NCBI GenBank assembly: GCA_035532415.1
Contig: DATKRB010000009.1
Coordinates: forward strand, 1 to 64,000
Direction of reading: 5' to 3'
DNA: 64,000 bases
Source of the DNA: DATKRB01 sp035532415
GTDB lineage: Bacteria; Actinomycetota; Acidimicrobiia; Acidimicrobiales; RAAP-2
Both the position numbers and the translations under genes were made by a program. A model generated the notes under the pieces. The model was given only the letters and a program-made list of their open reading frames with translations. It did no database searches and was not told the origin of the DNA. Of this stretch, positions 33,818-42,572 are shown piece after piece (the stretch's first letter is position 1; every line of letters starts with the position of its first letter).

Positions 33818-33875
33818 GCCCGCCGGGCACCGACGGGCACAGGCACCGCCGGGCACAGGCACCGACGGGCACCGC
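33818..33875. repeat. 16-base tandem repeat in divergent intergenic region
   Basis: About three and a half copies of a 16-base unit (GGGCACAGGCACCGMC, M = A or C) fill the gap between the oxidoreductase and VOC genes, just before the ribosome-binding site of the latter. Confidence 0.8.
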
Positions 33876-33908
33876 AGTATGCAGGACGATCGAGAGGAGA
33901 CGAACCGG

Positions 33909-34880
33909 GTGTACGACTTCCTGCTTTCGGCCGACCTGATGGTCCCCGACCCTGATGCCACGTCGGAGATGCTGGTTCGCCGGCTCGGTGTCCTGGCCCA
34001 CCCGAACTGGCGTCAGGCGTTCCCCACCCATGCCTACGTCGCTCACTTCCTCCGGGTGCACAGGTCCCTCGCCGTGGCGCCGACCCGGATCGAGACCCAG
34101 GGCCACGCGGAGATCTCCCTTCCCCCCGCTGACCCGTTCTTTCCCCCATACCTCAACAGCCTCGTGGCGTTTCAGGGTCCGGACCGGCCGATCAAGACGC
34201 ACGCGACGGTGCTCGTCACCGGCCAGCTCGACGAGCTGATGAGTCGCCTGGTGCGGCGCCGGGTGCCCTTTCGCATCGCCCCGCGCGACGAGATCATGGC
34301 CTTCGATCGCGTCTGGGTCGGGACGACCCCGGAGGATCCCCGCTACAACCCGGCGTTCGACGGAGGACTCTGCATCGAGATCTTGAGCAGCGCCCCGCTG
34401 CAGATGCCTCCCGAGACGTTCTCCGAGAGCCCGCCACAGCCCAGAGACCTGCCGGCCGGTGGGCTGGTCCGGGTGACCGGGCGGGGCTACCTGGTCCGCG
34501 ACCTCGACAACACCCTGCGCGTGCTGTCCTCCAACCTCGGGTGGGAACCGGTTGGTCCGGTCGAGCTGGCGCGGGACGAGGGCTATCGGGTCGCCCGCAT
34601 GGGCTTCGCAGTCCCGCACAGCGCAACCGTCGACCTCATCGAGCCGGTCCGCTGGAACAGCCCGACCGGCTACTACTTGCACACCTGGGGCCCCGGCCCG
34701 TACTACATCCGGATCGGCGTCAACGGGCTCGAGGAGAAGGCGGCGGACCTGACGGAACGCGGCACCAGGTTCACACGGCTGCCGGAGGGCTCGGTGATCG
34801 GCCCGCGCCTTCAGGTCGACCCCGGCGACCTCGGGGGCGCCCTGGTGGAGTTCGTCGATCACCCGAGCATGGGCACGTAG
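33909..34880 (+). CDS. VOC (glyoxalase/dioxygenase) superfamily protein, two-domain
   Basis: A 323-residue protein with two vicinal-oxygen-chelate-type halves. The first runs from about residue 5 with FLLSADLMVPDPDATSEMLVRRLG; the second begins near residue 195 with TGRGYLVRDLDNTLRVLSSNLG, a typical betaalphabeta opening, and ends with GALVEFVDHP. Metal ligands are not all obvious. Family members include extradiol dioxygenases, isomerases and resistance proteins. I start at GTG 33909, eight bases after GAGGAGA, instead of ATG 33879. No related pathway gene is clear. Confidence 0.78.
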   Translation: MYDFLLSADLMVPDPDATSEMLVRRLGVLAHPNWRQAFPTHAYVAHFLRVHRSLAVAPTRIETQGHAEISLPPADPFFPPYLNSLVAFQGPDRPIKTHATVLVTGQLDELMSRLVRRRVPFRIAPRDEIMAFDRVWVGTTPEDPRYNPAFDGGLCIEILSSAPLQMPPETFSESPPQPRDLPAGGLVRVTGRGYLVRDLDNTLRVLSSNLGWEPVGPVELARDEGYRVARMGFAVPHSATVDLIEPVRWNSPTGYYLHTWGPGPYYIRIGVNGLEEKAADLTERGTRFTRLPEGSVIGPRLQVDPGDLGGALVEFVDHPSMGT

Positions 34881-34882
34881 GG

Positions 34883-36145
34883 TCACACCCGTTCCCACCA
34901 GGCACCGTCGCTTCGGAGGTCGCCGCGAGCCGCCAGCCGCTCGAGCTCGACACTCACCTCGGCGAGCGAACAGCCGGTGCGCCGGAGGATCTGGTCCACC
35001 GAGCAACGCTCCCAGCCGATCGCGTCGAGCAACCACCCGGAGGCGGTCTCGTGAACGCCGACCCGGCCGCACGGCCGCTCCGCCTCGCCGGCCGAAGCAG
35101 CCGCGATGGCGCCGATCGGACGGGAATCCCCCGCCGGCGTGCCCGAACCGCGCTCGCCCCCCGCCGCGTCGCGGGTGCGGGCACGAGTCTCGGACCGACC
35201 CCGCGGCCGGCGTTGGCGGACCGGCGAGAGCCCGGCGCGGGCGAGCCCGAGCGCGACCATCACGTCGGTCACGTCGCGTACCGGGAAGCACCCGTCGGCC
35301 AGCAGGTCGTTGGTCCCCGCTGATGCCGGACTACGGATGGAGCCGGGCACCGCCCCCACCGAGATCCCGCGGCTCATGGCCGCTCGCACCGTGTGGAGCG
35401 ATCCGCCCTGCTGATGGCACTCGACGACGATGAGCACTTCCGACAACGCTGCCAGGATGCGATTGCGCTTGGGGAAACGCCAACGCTCCAGGCCCGTCCC
35501 GATGGGACTCTCCGAGAGGACGACGCCGGTCCCGGCCACCCGCTCCCACAGCCGGGCACCGGCCTTGGGGTAGGGACTGTCGAGGCCGCCGGCCACGACG
35601 GCGACCGGAGGTGCCGAAGTCGGCCGGCCCGACTCCCACCCGGCGACGGCTCCCTCGTGGGCCGCGCTGTCGACACCGAGGGCCAGCCCCGAGACGACAG
35701 CGACCCCGGTTGCCGCGAGCTCGGCACCCAACTGGGCGGCCACCCCCAAGCCGTACCGTGTCGCAGTCCGGGTGCCCACTATGCCGACCCGGGGCATGTC
35801 GTCGATGACCGTGGGGTCCCCCAGGTGGAAGAGGACGGCCGGAGCCCCGGGATCCGACTCGAGCGCAACCGGGTAGCGGGGTCCGCCGAGGACGAGCACC
35901 CCGATCCCGAGGCGGCCCATGGTGGACCAATTTCCGGCTACGTCGGTCCGCTGAGCGACGGCCCTCCATCGCCGACCGGTGTCGAGGGGATGTGAGGCGA
36001 GGACCCGGGCCCACGCCTGTGAGGGCTCGGCGCCGTCGAGCAGTCGCCGGAGCCGGGTCGGACCGACGTCCGGCAACCCGGCCAGCGCGGCCGCGTACGC
36101 CGCCTCGGGAAGGGTCCGGTCGTGACAGGCTCCGTCCGCGGTCAC
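34883..36145 (-). CDS. dprA: DNA-processing protein DprA
   Basis: A 420-residue DprA/Smf, which loads RecA onto single-stranded DNA during natural transformation. The Rossmann core has RVGIVGTRTATRYG, VVSGLALGVDSAAHEGA, PVAVVAGGLDSPYP, SESPIGTGLERWRFPKRNRILAALS and the GSLHTVRAAMSRG strand. A 60-residue disordered linker leads to a winged-helix-like C-terminus. The GTG start overlaps the comM stop (GTGA). Together with comM this suggests competence-type DNA handling. Confidence 0.94.
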   Translation of the reverse strand: MTADGACHDRTLPEAAYAAALAGLPDVGPTRLRRLLDGAEPSQAWARVLASHPLDTGRRWRAVAQRTDVAGNWSTMGRLGIGVLVLGGPRYPVALESDPGAPAVLFHLGDPTVIDDMPRVGIVGTRTATRYGLGVAAQLGAELAATGVAVVSGLALGVDSAAHEGAVAGWESGRPTSAPPVAVVAGGLDSPYPKAGARLWERVAGTGVVLSESPIGTGLERWRFPKRNRILAALSEVLIVVECHQQGGSLHTVRAAMSRGISVGAVPGSIRSPASAGTNDLLADGCFPVRDVTDVMVALGLARAGLSPVRQRRPRGRSETRARTRDAAGGERGSGTPAGDSRPIGAIAAASAGEAERPCGRVGVHETASGWLLDAIGWERCSVDQILRRTGCSLAEVSVELERLAARGDLRSDGAWWERV

Positions 36146-37707
36146 CGGAGCGACCCGATCGCCAGGGCCGACCGGCCGGACCGCAGGGCCAACGCCTCGG
36201 CGGCGTGCTCCTCGTCGATCAGTTCGGCGGCGTCGTCGAGATCGGCGAGCGTGCGAGCGACCCGGCGTATCCGGTGCAGGCCACGCGCACTCAACCGACC
36301 GGCGCGGAGATGGTGCTCGAGCAACGCCTTTGCGGGTGGCGTGAGCCGGGTGTGGACGGACAGCGAGGCCGAACCGAGGTCGGCGTTGCTCCTCACCCCC
36401 CGGCCCGCCGCCAGAGCCCGAACGGCGAGGACGCGGCCCCGGACGACCGTAGTCGGCTCACCCCCGCCCTGGCCGAACATCTCGTCGGGATCCGGCCGGG
36501 AAACGCTCACCGCCAGATCGAACCGATCAAGCAGCGGCGCAGAGATGCGGCGCGCGTACCGGGCGCGGGCCGCATCCGAGCATCGACAGGCACCTGGTGC
36601 CCCCCCCTCCCCGCACGGGCACGGGTTCATGGCCCCGACGAGGAGGAACCGGGCCGGAAAGGTCGCCGTCCCCCGGGCCCGGCTGATCCGCACGACACCC
36701 TCCTCGAGCGGCTGACGGAGCGCGTCGAGCACCACGGCCGGGAACTCACCCATCTCGTCGAGGAACAACACCCCGTGGTCGGCCAGACTGATCTCGCCAG
36801 GACGCATCGACCAGGTTCCTCCGCCCACCAACGACACCGCCGAGGCGCTGTGGTGCGGTGCCCGGAACGGAGGGCAGGCGATGAGGCCCCCCGGCGGCAG
36901 GGGGAGCCCTGCCGCCGAGTGCACGCGGCTCACCTCGAGCGCCTCCTCGGACCCGAGCGAAGGGAGGAGCCCGGGAAGCCGCTCGGCCAGCATCGTCTTC
37001 CCCGACCCCGGCGGGCCGACGAGGAGCAGATGGTGCCCGCCGGCGGCTGCCACCTCGAGCGCCCGCCGACCGAGCCGCTGCCCGCAGACCTCCGCGAGGT
37101 CGGCACCTGAGGAGGCTCCACCGCATTGGATCGGTCCGGCCGAAGATCCTCCGTGATCCTTGCCGTCGCGCTCGGGGACCCCGGACCGCACCGTCGGCCA
37201 CGGCTGCCGCTCGCTCAGCGCGTCGACGAGCTCGCGCAACGACTCGGTCGCCCGGACGGGGCCAGGGCGGCCGGCCGCGGCCTCGCCCGCATCGTCTCCG
37301 GGGACCACCAGGCTTCGACCCGTCACCGCTCCCGCCAGGGCGATCATGCCCGGCACGTGGCGGAGCGACCCGTCGAGCCCGAGCTCGCCGATGAACGCCA
37401 TCCCCTCGGTCCGGTGCGCCGGTAGCTCTCCGGACGCGACCAGCAGGCCCACCGCGATGGGCAGGTCGAGTCCACAGCCGCCCTTTCGGACGCTGGACGG
37501 CGCGAGGTTGACGGTCACCCGCCGCAGAGGCCACGGCAGCCCGCTCGACAACAGTGCGGAACGGACCCGGTCGCGCGACTCGCGGACTGCGGCATCGGGC
37601 AGCCCGACCACGGTGAACCCCGGCAGGCCGTTGGAGACGTGCACCTCCACCAGGACCGGCTGGCCGACTGCTCCGACGAGGGTGGCCGAGGGGACCACGG
37701 CGATCAT
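36142..37707 (-). CDS. comM: YifB/ComM family Mg-chelatase-like AAA+ ATPase
   Basis: A 521-residue ComM homologue, a hexameric helicase that drives branch migration during integration of transformed DNA. An N-terminal S5-like domain (VEVHVSNGLPGFTVVGLPDAAVRES) precedes the AAA+ core with Walker A at 231-238 (GPPGSGKT), FRAPHHSAS, HGVLFLDEMGEF (Walker B) and a cysteine-rich NPCPCG...CRCS zinc-like patch. A Gly/Ser-rich insertion lies just before the core. ATG 37707 matches family N-termini (MIAVVPSATL). Coupled with dprA. Confidence 0.95.
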   Translation of the reverse strand: MIAVVPSATLVGAVGQPVLVEVHVSNGLPGFTVVGLPDAAVRESRDRVRSALLSSGLPWPLRRVTVNLAPSSVRKGGCGLDLPIAVGLLVASGELPAHRTEGMAFIGELGLDGSLRHVPGMIALAGAVTGRSLVVPGDDAGEAAAGRPGPVRATESLRELVDALSERQPWPTVRSGVPERDGKDHGGSSAGPIQCGGASSGADLAEVCGQRLGRRALEVAAAGGHHLLLVGPPGSGKTMLAERLPGLLPSLGSEEALEVSRVHSAAGLPLPPGGLIACPPFRAPHHSASAVSLVGGGTWSMRPGEISLADHGVLFLDEMGEFPAVVLDALRQPLEEGVVRISRARGTATFPARFLLVGAMNPCPCGEGGAPGACRCSDAARARYARRISAPLLDRFDLAVSVSRPDPDEMFGQGGGEPTTVVRGRVLAVRALAAGRGVRSNADLGSASLSVHTRLTPPAKALLEHHLRAGRLSARGLHRIRRVARTLADLDDAAELIDEEHAAEALALRSGRSALAIGSLR

Positions 37708-37988
37708 GGACGCTCCATTCGTTCCGGTGGCAGGGGACGAACGGCCCCGCCGGGGACTGATGGAGGGTCGCGGATGCCGGGACGAGCGGTCGGCCCGGTG
37801 ACGCCGATCCTCGATGCGCCGATCCACACGGTAGTGCCCGGCTGTGTCGGTCCGTCCGCGAGCGACCGCCAGGCCACCTCCCACCCGGCCGCCCGGTCGC
37901 TTGCGGATCGACGACCCAGGAAACTAAGAAGTGACCCGACGCCCGCCGGACGCCACGGTCACCGGGGGCGCGGGAAGTGGAGGCAATC

Positions 37989-38903
37989 ATGGGACTGCTC
38001 AACGGCAAGGTGGCGATCGTCACCGGAGCGGGGCGCGGGATCGGACGCGAGCACGCCCTTCTGCTGGCGCGGGAGGGCGCGCACGTCATGGTCAACGACC
38101 TCGGTGGCGACGGTCGGGGCGAGGGAGCGGACCTCACGCCCGCGCAGCAGGTCGCCCAGGAGGTGGAGGCGCTCGGAGTGCGCAGCGCCGTCAACGGCGC
38201 GAACGTGGCGGACTGGGATGCGGCCGAGGGGATGATCGCCCAGACGGTGGAGACCTTCGGGCGGCTCGACATCCTCGTCAACAACGCCGGGATCCTGCGG
38301 GACAAGATGTCGTTCAACATGTCGGAGGACGACTTCGACACCGTCGTGAACGTCGTGCTGAAGGGAAGTTTCGCCCCGTCCCGGTTCGCAGCCAGCTACT
38401 GGCGGGAGCAGAGCAAGGCGAGTGGCGAGCCCGTCAACGGCGCCATCGTGAACACCTCGTCCGAATCCGGTCTTTACGGCAACGCCGGGCAGGCGAATTA
38501 CGCCTCGGCGAAGATGGCGCTGGCCTCGATGACGATCGTCATGGCCCGCGAGCTCGAGCGGGTCGGGGTGCGGGTGAACGCCATCGCACCCACGGCGGCG
38601 ACCCGCCTGCTCGGGACCGTCCTGTCGCAGCAGGCTGAGCTCAAGCCCGGAGAGCACGATCCGCTGGGACCGAGCCAGATCTCCCCCCTCGTCGTCTGGC
38701 TGTGCACCGAGCTTGCCCAGGGCGTGAGCGGCCAGGTGTTCGCCGTGAGCGGGCAGCGGATCCAACTGCTGCAGGGTTGGCATCCGGTCACCCAGCTCGA
38801 CGCCGAGGACAAGGACTGGTCGATCGAGCGGATCGAGTCGCTGCACGCCGAGCTGCTGGGCGGCCGCGACACGGGGGTCCCACCCTTCATGCCGCCGCTC
38901 TGA
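37989..38903 (+). CDS. SDR-family oxidoreductase, 3-hydroxyacyl-CoA dehydrogenase-like
   Basis: A 304-residue short-chain dehydrogenase with TGAGRGIG at 12-19, NNAG at 98-101 and the active site Ser158-Tyr171-Lys175. The N-terminal half (AREGAHVMVNDLGGD) and length resemble the hydroxyacyl-CoA dehydrogenase domain of multifunctional enzyme type 2 rather than ordinary FabG. Physiological substrate is probably an acyl-CoA, consistent with nearby CoA-linked genes (thiolase, DUF35), but this is inference. GGAGG lies six bases before the ATG. Confidence 0.88.
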   Translation: MGLLNGKVAIVTGAGRGIGREHALLLAREGAHVMVNDLGGDGRGEGADLTPAQQVAQEVEALGVRSAVNGANVADWDAAEGMIAQTVETFGRLDILVNNAGILRDKMSFNMSEDDFDTVVNVVLKGSFAPSRFAASYWREQSKASGEPVNGAIVNTSSESGLYGNAGQANYASAKMALASMTIVMARELERVGVRVNAIAPTAATRLLGTVLSQQAELKPGEHDPLGPSQISPLVVWLCTELAQGVSGQVFAVSGQRIQLLQGWHPVTQLDAEDKDWSIERIESLHAELLGGRDTGVPPFMPPL

Positions 38904-38992
38904 TCCCGGCACCGGCCGTACCTGCACCCGAGTGGACCTCGAGCGGGACCGGTAACCGGATCGGCGGTGGACCGCGTCCCTTTGGAGAAGTC

Positions 38993-39211
38993 CTAAACCT
39001 GGCCTGACGCGACCCGGCGGACCTGAGCCTCGTCGGCGGCCAGTTCCTCCACTTCCTCCTCCACCTCACACTCGTCCCAGTGGTCGTCGTGCTCGCGATG
39101 CCGGTGCCCGTCGTGCAGGTAATCGACATGGCCCTCGTGCTGCACCGACTGGTGCCCGCAACCGGGACCGTGGACGTGATCGCCGTGATCTTCGTGCGCC
39201 TGGTGTGCCAT
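38993..39211 (-). CDS. Small His-rich, possible metal-binding protein
   Basis: A 72-residue protein with about 18 histidines in its first two thirds (HGPGCGH, HEGHVDYLHDGHRH, EHDDH), then a Glu-rich tail. Similar small proteins with HGPGCGH and GHVDYLHDGHxH blocks occur in other bacteria, often with metal-transport genes, but I know of no established function. Zinc, nickel or copper buffering is plausible. It lies convergent with the SDR and 77 bases after amt on the same strand. Confidence 0.72.
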   Translation of the reverse strand: MAHQAHEDHGDHVHGPGCGHQSVQHEGHVDYLHDGHRHREHDDHWDECEVEEEVEELAADEAQVRRVASGQV

Positions 39212-39288
39212 CACCCGCTACCACCCCTCTCCGTAACGGCCTCAGCGAGGTCTGCCCAACACGGTAGCCCTCCGATGCGGCAGAGCCC

Positions 39289-40539
39289 CTACCGGCTGGG
39301 ACCGCCCCCGCCGATCATCGAGTACGCCGTCTCGGCATGCTGGGTGAGGTCGAGTCCTTCGAGCTCCTGCTCGGGCGTCACCCGTAGGCCGATGGTCCGG
39401 TCGACGCCGAGCGCGACCAGGTAGGTCATACCGAAGCAGAAGGCGATCGCCACCACCGTCGCCAAGGCCTGATCACCCAGAAGGTGGAACCCGCCCCCGC
39501 TGAAGAGGCCGTTGGCCCCACCACGATTGACGGACCGGGTGGCGAAGAGGCCCAGCAGCACCATGCCGATGGTGCCGCCCACCCCGTGCACCCCGAGCAC
39601 GTCAAGGGAGTCGTCGTAGCGGTAGCGGAACTTGAGCCGGACCGCTGCCGCGCAGGCGAGGCCCGCGACCCCTCCGACGGCCAGGGAGGCCATGGGGCCG
39701 ATGAAACCGGCGCAAGGGGTGATGGCCACCATGCCGGCGACCGCGCCCGACGCCGCGCCCAAGGTGGTGGCGACGCGTTCTCTGAGCCCCTCAAAGACCA
39801 GCCAGGCCAACAGCCCGGCGGCGGCGGCCAGCTGTGTGTTGACGAAGGCGCTCACGGCCACGCTGTTCGCACCGAGGGCCGAGCCCGCATTGAACCCGAA
39901 CCACCCGAACCACAAGATCCCCGCGCCCAACAGGCTGAGCGGGACGGAATGGGGCATCATCGGCTCCTTCGGCCAGCCTCGCCGCCGACCGACCACCAAC
40001 ACGACGGCCAGGGCCGAGAACCCCGAGTTGATCTCGACCACCGAGCCCCCGGCAAAATCGAGCACTCCACGCTGGGCCAGCCAACCGTCGGGACTGAACA
40101 CCCAATGGGCCAGCGGCAGGTAGACGAGGGTGAACCACACGACGATGAAGACGGCGAACCCGACGAAGCGGACCCGGTCGACCACCCCCCCGCTGATCAG
40201 CGCGACGGTGATGATGGGGAACATCATCTGAAAGACCATGACCGCCATGGGCGACACGTGGAGGCCGTGGAAGCCGGACAGCGGGCGCGTCATGCCGTGC
40301 AGGGCCATGTTCCCCGCTCCTCCGAGGAGCCCGGCGCCGACGTCGTGCCCGAAGGCCAGGCTGAACCCGTACAAGGCCCACAGCACGGTGACGATCCCGA
40401 TGGAGATGAAGCTCAGCATCATCACGGCCAGGACGCCCTTGGACCGGACCATGCCGCCGTAAAAGAGAGCCAACCCGGGGGTCATGAAGAGCACCAGTGC
40501 GGCGCCCACCAGGACCCAGGCGGTATCGCCCGAGCTCAT
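39289..40539 (-). CDS. amt: Ammonium transporter
   Basis: A 416-residue eleven-helix Amt/Rh-family channel for ammonium uptake. Signatures: an N-terminal LFMTPGLALFYGGMVRSK, the mid-protein LGAGILWFGWFGFNAGSALG, and the twin-His region near DVLGVHGVGGTIGM. Length and order match Amt. GAGGTGG precedes the ATG at 40539. No glnK-type PII gene follows it, which is unusual for amt; the next gene is the His-rich protein. Confidence 0.95.
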   Translation of the reverse strand: MSSGDTAWVLVGAALVLFMTPGLALFYGGMVRSKGVLAVMMLSFISIGIVTVLWALYGFSLAFGHDVGAGLLGGAGNMALHGMTRPLSGFHGLHVSPMAVMVFQMMFPIITVALISGGVVDRVRFVGFAVFIVVWFTLVYLPLAHWVFSPDGWLAQRGVLDFAGGSVVEINSGFSALAVVLVVGRRRGWPKEPMMPHSVPLSLLGAGILWFGWFGFNAGSALGANSVAVSAFVNTQLAAAAGLLAWLVFEGLRERVATTLGAASGAVAGMVAITPCAGFIGPMASLAVGGVAGLACAAAVRLKFRYRYDDSLDVLGVHGVGGTIGMVLLGLFATRSVNRGGANGLFSGGGFHLLGDQALATVVAIAFCFGMTYLVALGVDRTIGLRVTPEQELEGLDLTQHAETAYSMIGGGGPSR

Positions 40540-40896
40540 CGTTCCACCTCGAAGCTGCAGGAAGGTCGAAGGGGTACGGGCCGGCCTCCTGCTCGAGCCG
40601 ACGGCAACGGGCCGAGACCCTAGCCGGGCCACTCGGGGACCCGGTCCATCCATCGCCCCCAGGCCCTGCTGCCGCCGCCAGGCAGGCCGGGGTGCCGCTG
40701 AAGGCGATACCGAACTCCAACCAGTCGTAGGGGTCACCGTGTCGCCCCGGTTGCCCGGGTCCGGGGACCCGGACCTGGCGCCCGCTAGCAGCACCCCGGA
40801 GGGGGTACACGCGCTCCGCTCTATCTCCCCGGTACCCGGCACGTTCGGTAGATTGGGACGGAGGAGGCGCGTCGGACGAGCGAGGAGGAGCCGTAC
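40540..40896. other. Intergenic region between amt and the DUF35 gene
   Basis: A 357-base divergent gap; I see no gene. TAGATT (40851-40856) may be a -10 for the DUF35-thiolase operon, and GAGGAGG lies eight bases before its TTG start. No recognisable riboswitch or GlnR box stood out. Confidence 0.35.
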
Positions 40897-41337
40897 TTGA
40901 GCCCGATCACCGACGAGGAGCTGCTGAAGCGCCTGCCCGACACCTTGATCGACCACGACAACAAGGAGTTCTACCGGGGGTGGTTGGACCACCGGTTGTT
41001 GATCGACCGGTGCGAAAGCTGCGGGAACTGGTTCCATCCCCCGAGCGCGGTGTGCCCCGAGTGCTGGTCGCGCCGGGTGACCCCGACGGAGGTCTCGGGC
41101 CGGGGGACCGTGCATCTGTTGGTCCGCCTGCATCAGGGGCGGCCGGCCCCCGGGGTCGACTACTCCACCCCTCACCCGGTGGCCACCGTGGAGCTGGTGG
41201 AACAGGAGGGCCTGCGCCTCACCTCGACGATCGTCCGCTGCCCGGCCGAGAACATGCGGATCGGAATGCCCGTGCAGCTGGCCTGGGTCGATCGCTACGG
41301 GGAGCCGTACCCGGTCTTCGAGCCGGCCGGCCGGTAG
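40897..41337 (+). CDS. DUF35 (zinc ribbon + OB-fold) acyl-CoA-associated protein
   Basis: A 146-residue DUF35 protein: an N-terminal helix, a rubredoxin-like zinc ribbon (CESCG...CPECW, about residues 45-65), then an OB fold with GRGTVHLLVRLH. These partners bind acyl-CoA and accompany thiolase-fold enzymes, as ChsH2 does with Ltp2 in steroid side-chain cleavage. TTG start with GAGGAGG upstream. The thiolase-like gene begins 10 bases downstream, so they form one operon and probably one complex. Confidence 0.9.
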   Translation: MSPITDEELLKRLPDTLIDHDNKEFYRGWLDHRLLIDRCESCGNWFHPPSAVCPECWSRRVTPTEVSGRGTVHLLVRLHQGRPAPGVDYSTPHPVATVELVEQEGLRLTSTIVRCPAENMRIGMPVQLAWVDRYGEPYPVFEPAGR

Positions 41338-41347
41338 GGATCCCGCG

Positions 41348-42526
41348 GTGCCGCGCAATCCCATCAAGGACCAGATCTCGTTCGTCGGAGTCGGCTCCAC
41401 CGGCTTCGCCCGGAGCGCCACGGGGCGCTCGCGCACCGACCTCGCTCTCGAGGCGAGCATCGCCGCCATCACCGACGCCGGGCTCGAGGCGAAGGACATC
41501 GACGGCGTGGTCGGCACCGCCCCGGCGGCGCACCGGATCGCGGAGGACCTGGGGCTGCCAGAGGTCACGCACCACTCCAACCAGCCGATGCCGCTGGCGT
41601 TCGCGGTGGTCGATGCGATGAACGCCATCTATTCGGGGTCGTGCGACACGGTGCTCGTGTACCACGCCCTGTACCGTGCCCCGGCGAACTCGCAGGCGGC
41701 GGCCAACGACCCCTTCCGCCGGGGCCTCGGTTTCGGCGGGTCACCGGCCCCCGCTCCCTTCCGGGTCGATCCCGAGCAGCTCGGCGCCGAAGGCTACGCC
41801 GCCTGGGCCAGCCGGTACTTCCACGAGTACGGCGCCCCCCAGGAGGTCCTCGGCCTCATCGCAGTGAACGAGCGCTCCAATGCCGTGCGAAACCCGCTGG
41901 CGGCCATGCGGACCCCGATCACCATGGAGGACTACCTGAGCGCCCGGATGGTCCGCGAGCCGCTCCGCCTCCTCGACATGGACGTGCCGGTGGACGGCGC
42001 GGACGCCTTCGTCCTCACCACCACCGAACGTGCGCGCGACCTGGCGAAGACCCCCGTGATGATCCACGCCGCCGCTGTCGGCCTCCCGAAGCACCACGGC
42101 GAGGACCGCATTGACGGGCTCTCTCACCATGGCCAGCACGTGGTGGTGAAGAGCCTCCGGGCGAAGAGCGACGTCTGGATCCCCGACGTCGACGTCTACT
42201 TCCCCTACGACGGGTTCACCATCATCGCCCTCTCGTGGATCGAGAACACCGGCTGGTGCAAGCCGGGCGAGGGTTACGACTTCATCCGGTCCAACTGGGA
42301 CAGCGGAGGGAACCGGATCATGATCGACGGCCGTATCCCCGTGAACACCCACGGGGGGAACCACTCCGAAGGCGGGACCCAGGGGTCGGGACACATCCGC
42401 GAGGCCATTGCGCAGCTGCGCGGAGAGGCCGGCGACCGGCAGGTGACCGGTGCCCGCACGGCACTCCTCACCCCCGGGGGGTTCTTCAACAACGCCCAGG
42501 GACTGGTGTTGCGAACCGATCGCTAG
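41348..42526 (+). CDS. Thiolase-superfamily lipid-transfer/aldolase-like protein lacking the nucleophilic Cys
   Basis: A 392-residue thiolase-fold protein. Where thiolases carry the nucleophilic cysteine in a CxSG loop, this one has HHSNQPMPLAFA, and the usual GHPxGAsG loop is GGTQGSGH. These changes, with a DUF35 gene directly upstream, fit the Ltp2-type retro-aldolase/lipid-transfer group rather than Claisen-condensing thiolases. It may cleave a CoA-linked steroid or other aldol adduct; that is inference from family and context. GTG start. Confidence 0.87.
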   Translation: MPRNPIKDQISFVGVGSTGFARSATGRSRTDLALEASIAAITDAGLEAKDIDGVVGTAPAAHRIAEDLGLPEVTHHSNQPMPLAFAVVDAMNAIYSGSCDTVLVYHALYRAPANSQAAANDPFRRGLGFGGSPAPAPFRVDPEQLGAEGYAAWASRYFHEYGAPQEVLGLIAVNERSNAVRNPLAAMRTPITMEDYLSARMVREPLRLLDMDVPVDGADAFVLTTTERARDLAKTPVMIHAAAVGLPKHHGEDRIDGLSHHGQHVVVKSLRAKSDVWIPDVDVYFPYDGFTIIALSWIENTGWCKPGEGYDFIRSNWDSGGNRIMIDGRIPVNTHGGNHSEGGTQGSGHIREAIAQLRGEAGDRQVTGARTALLTPGGFFNNAQGLVLRTDR

Positions 42527-42572
42527 CGCCCCGGCGTCCCGCCGGCGGCGGACCCGTGCGGGAACGAAGGGG

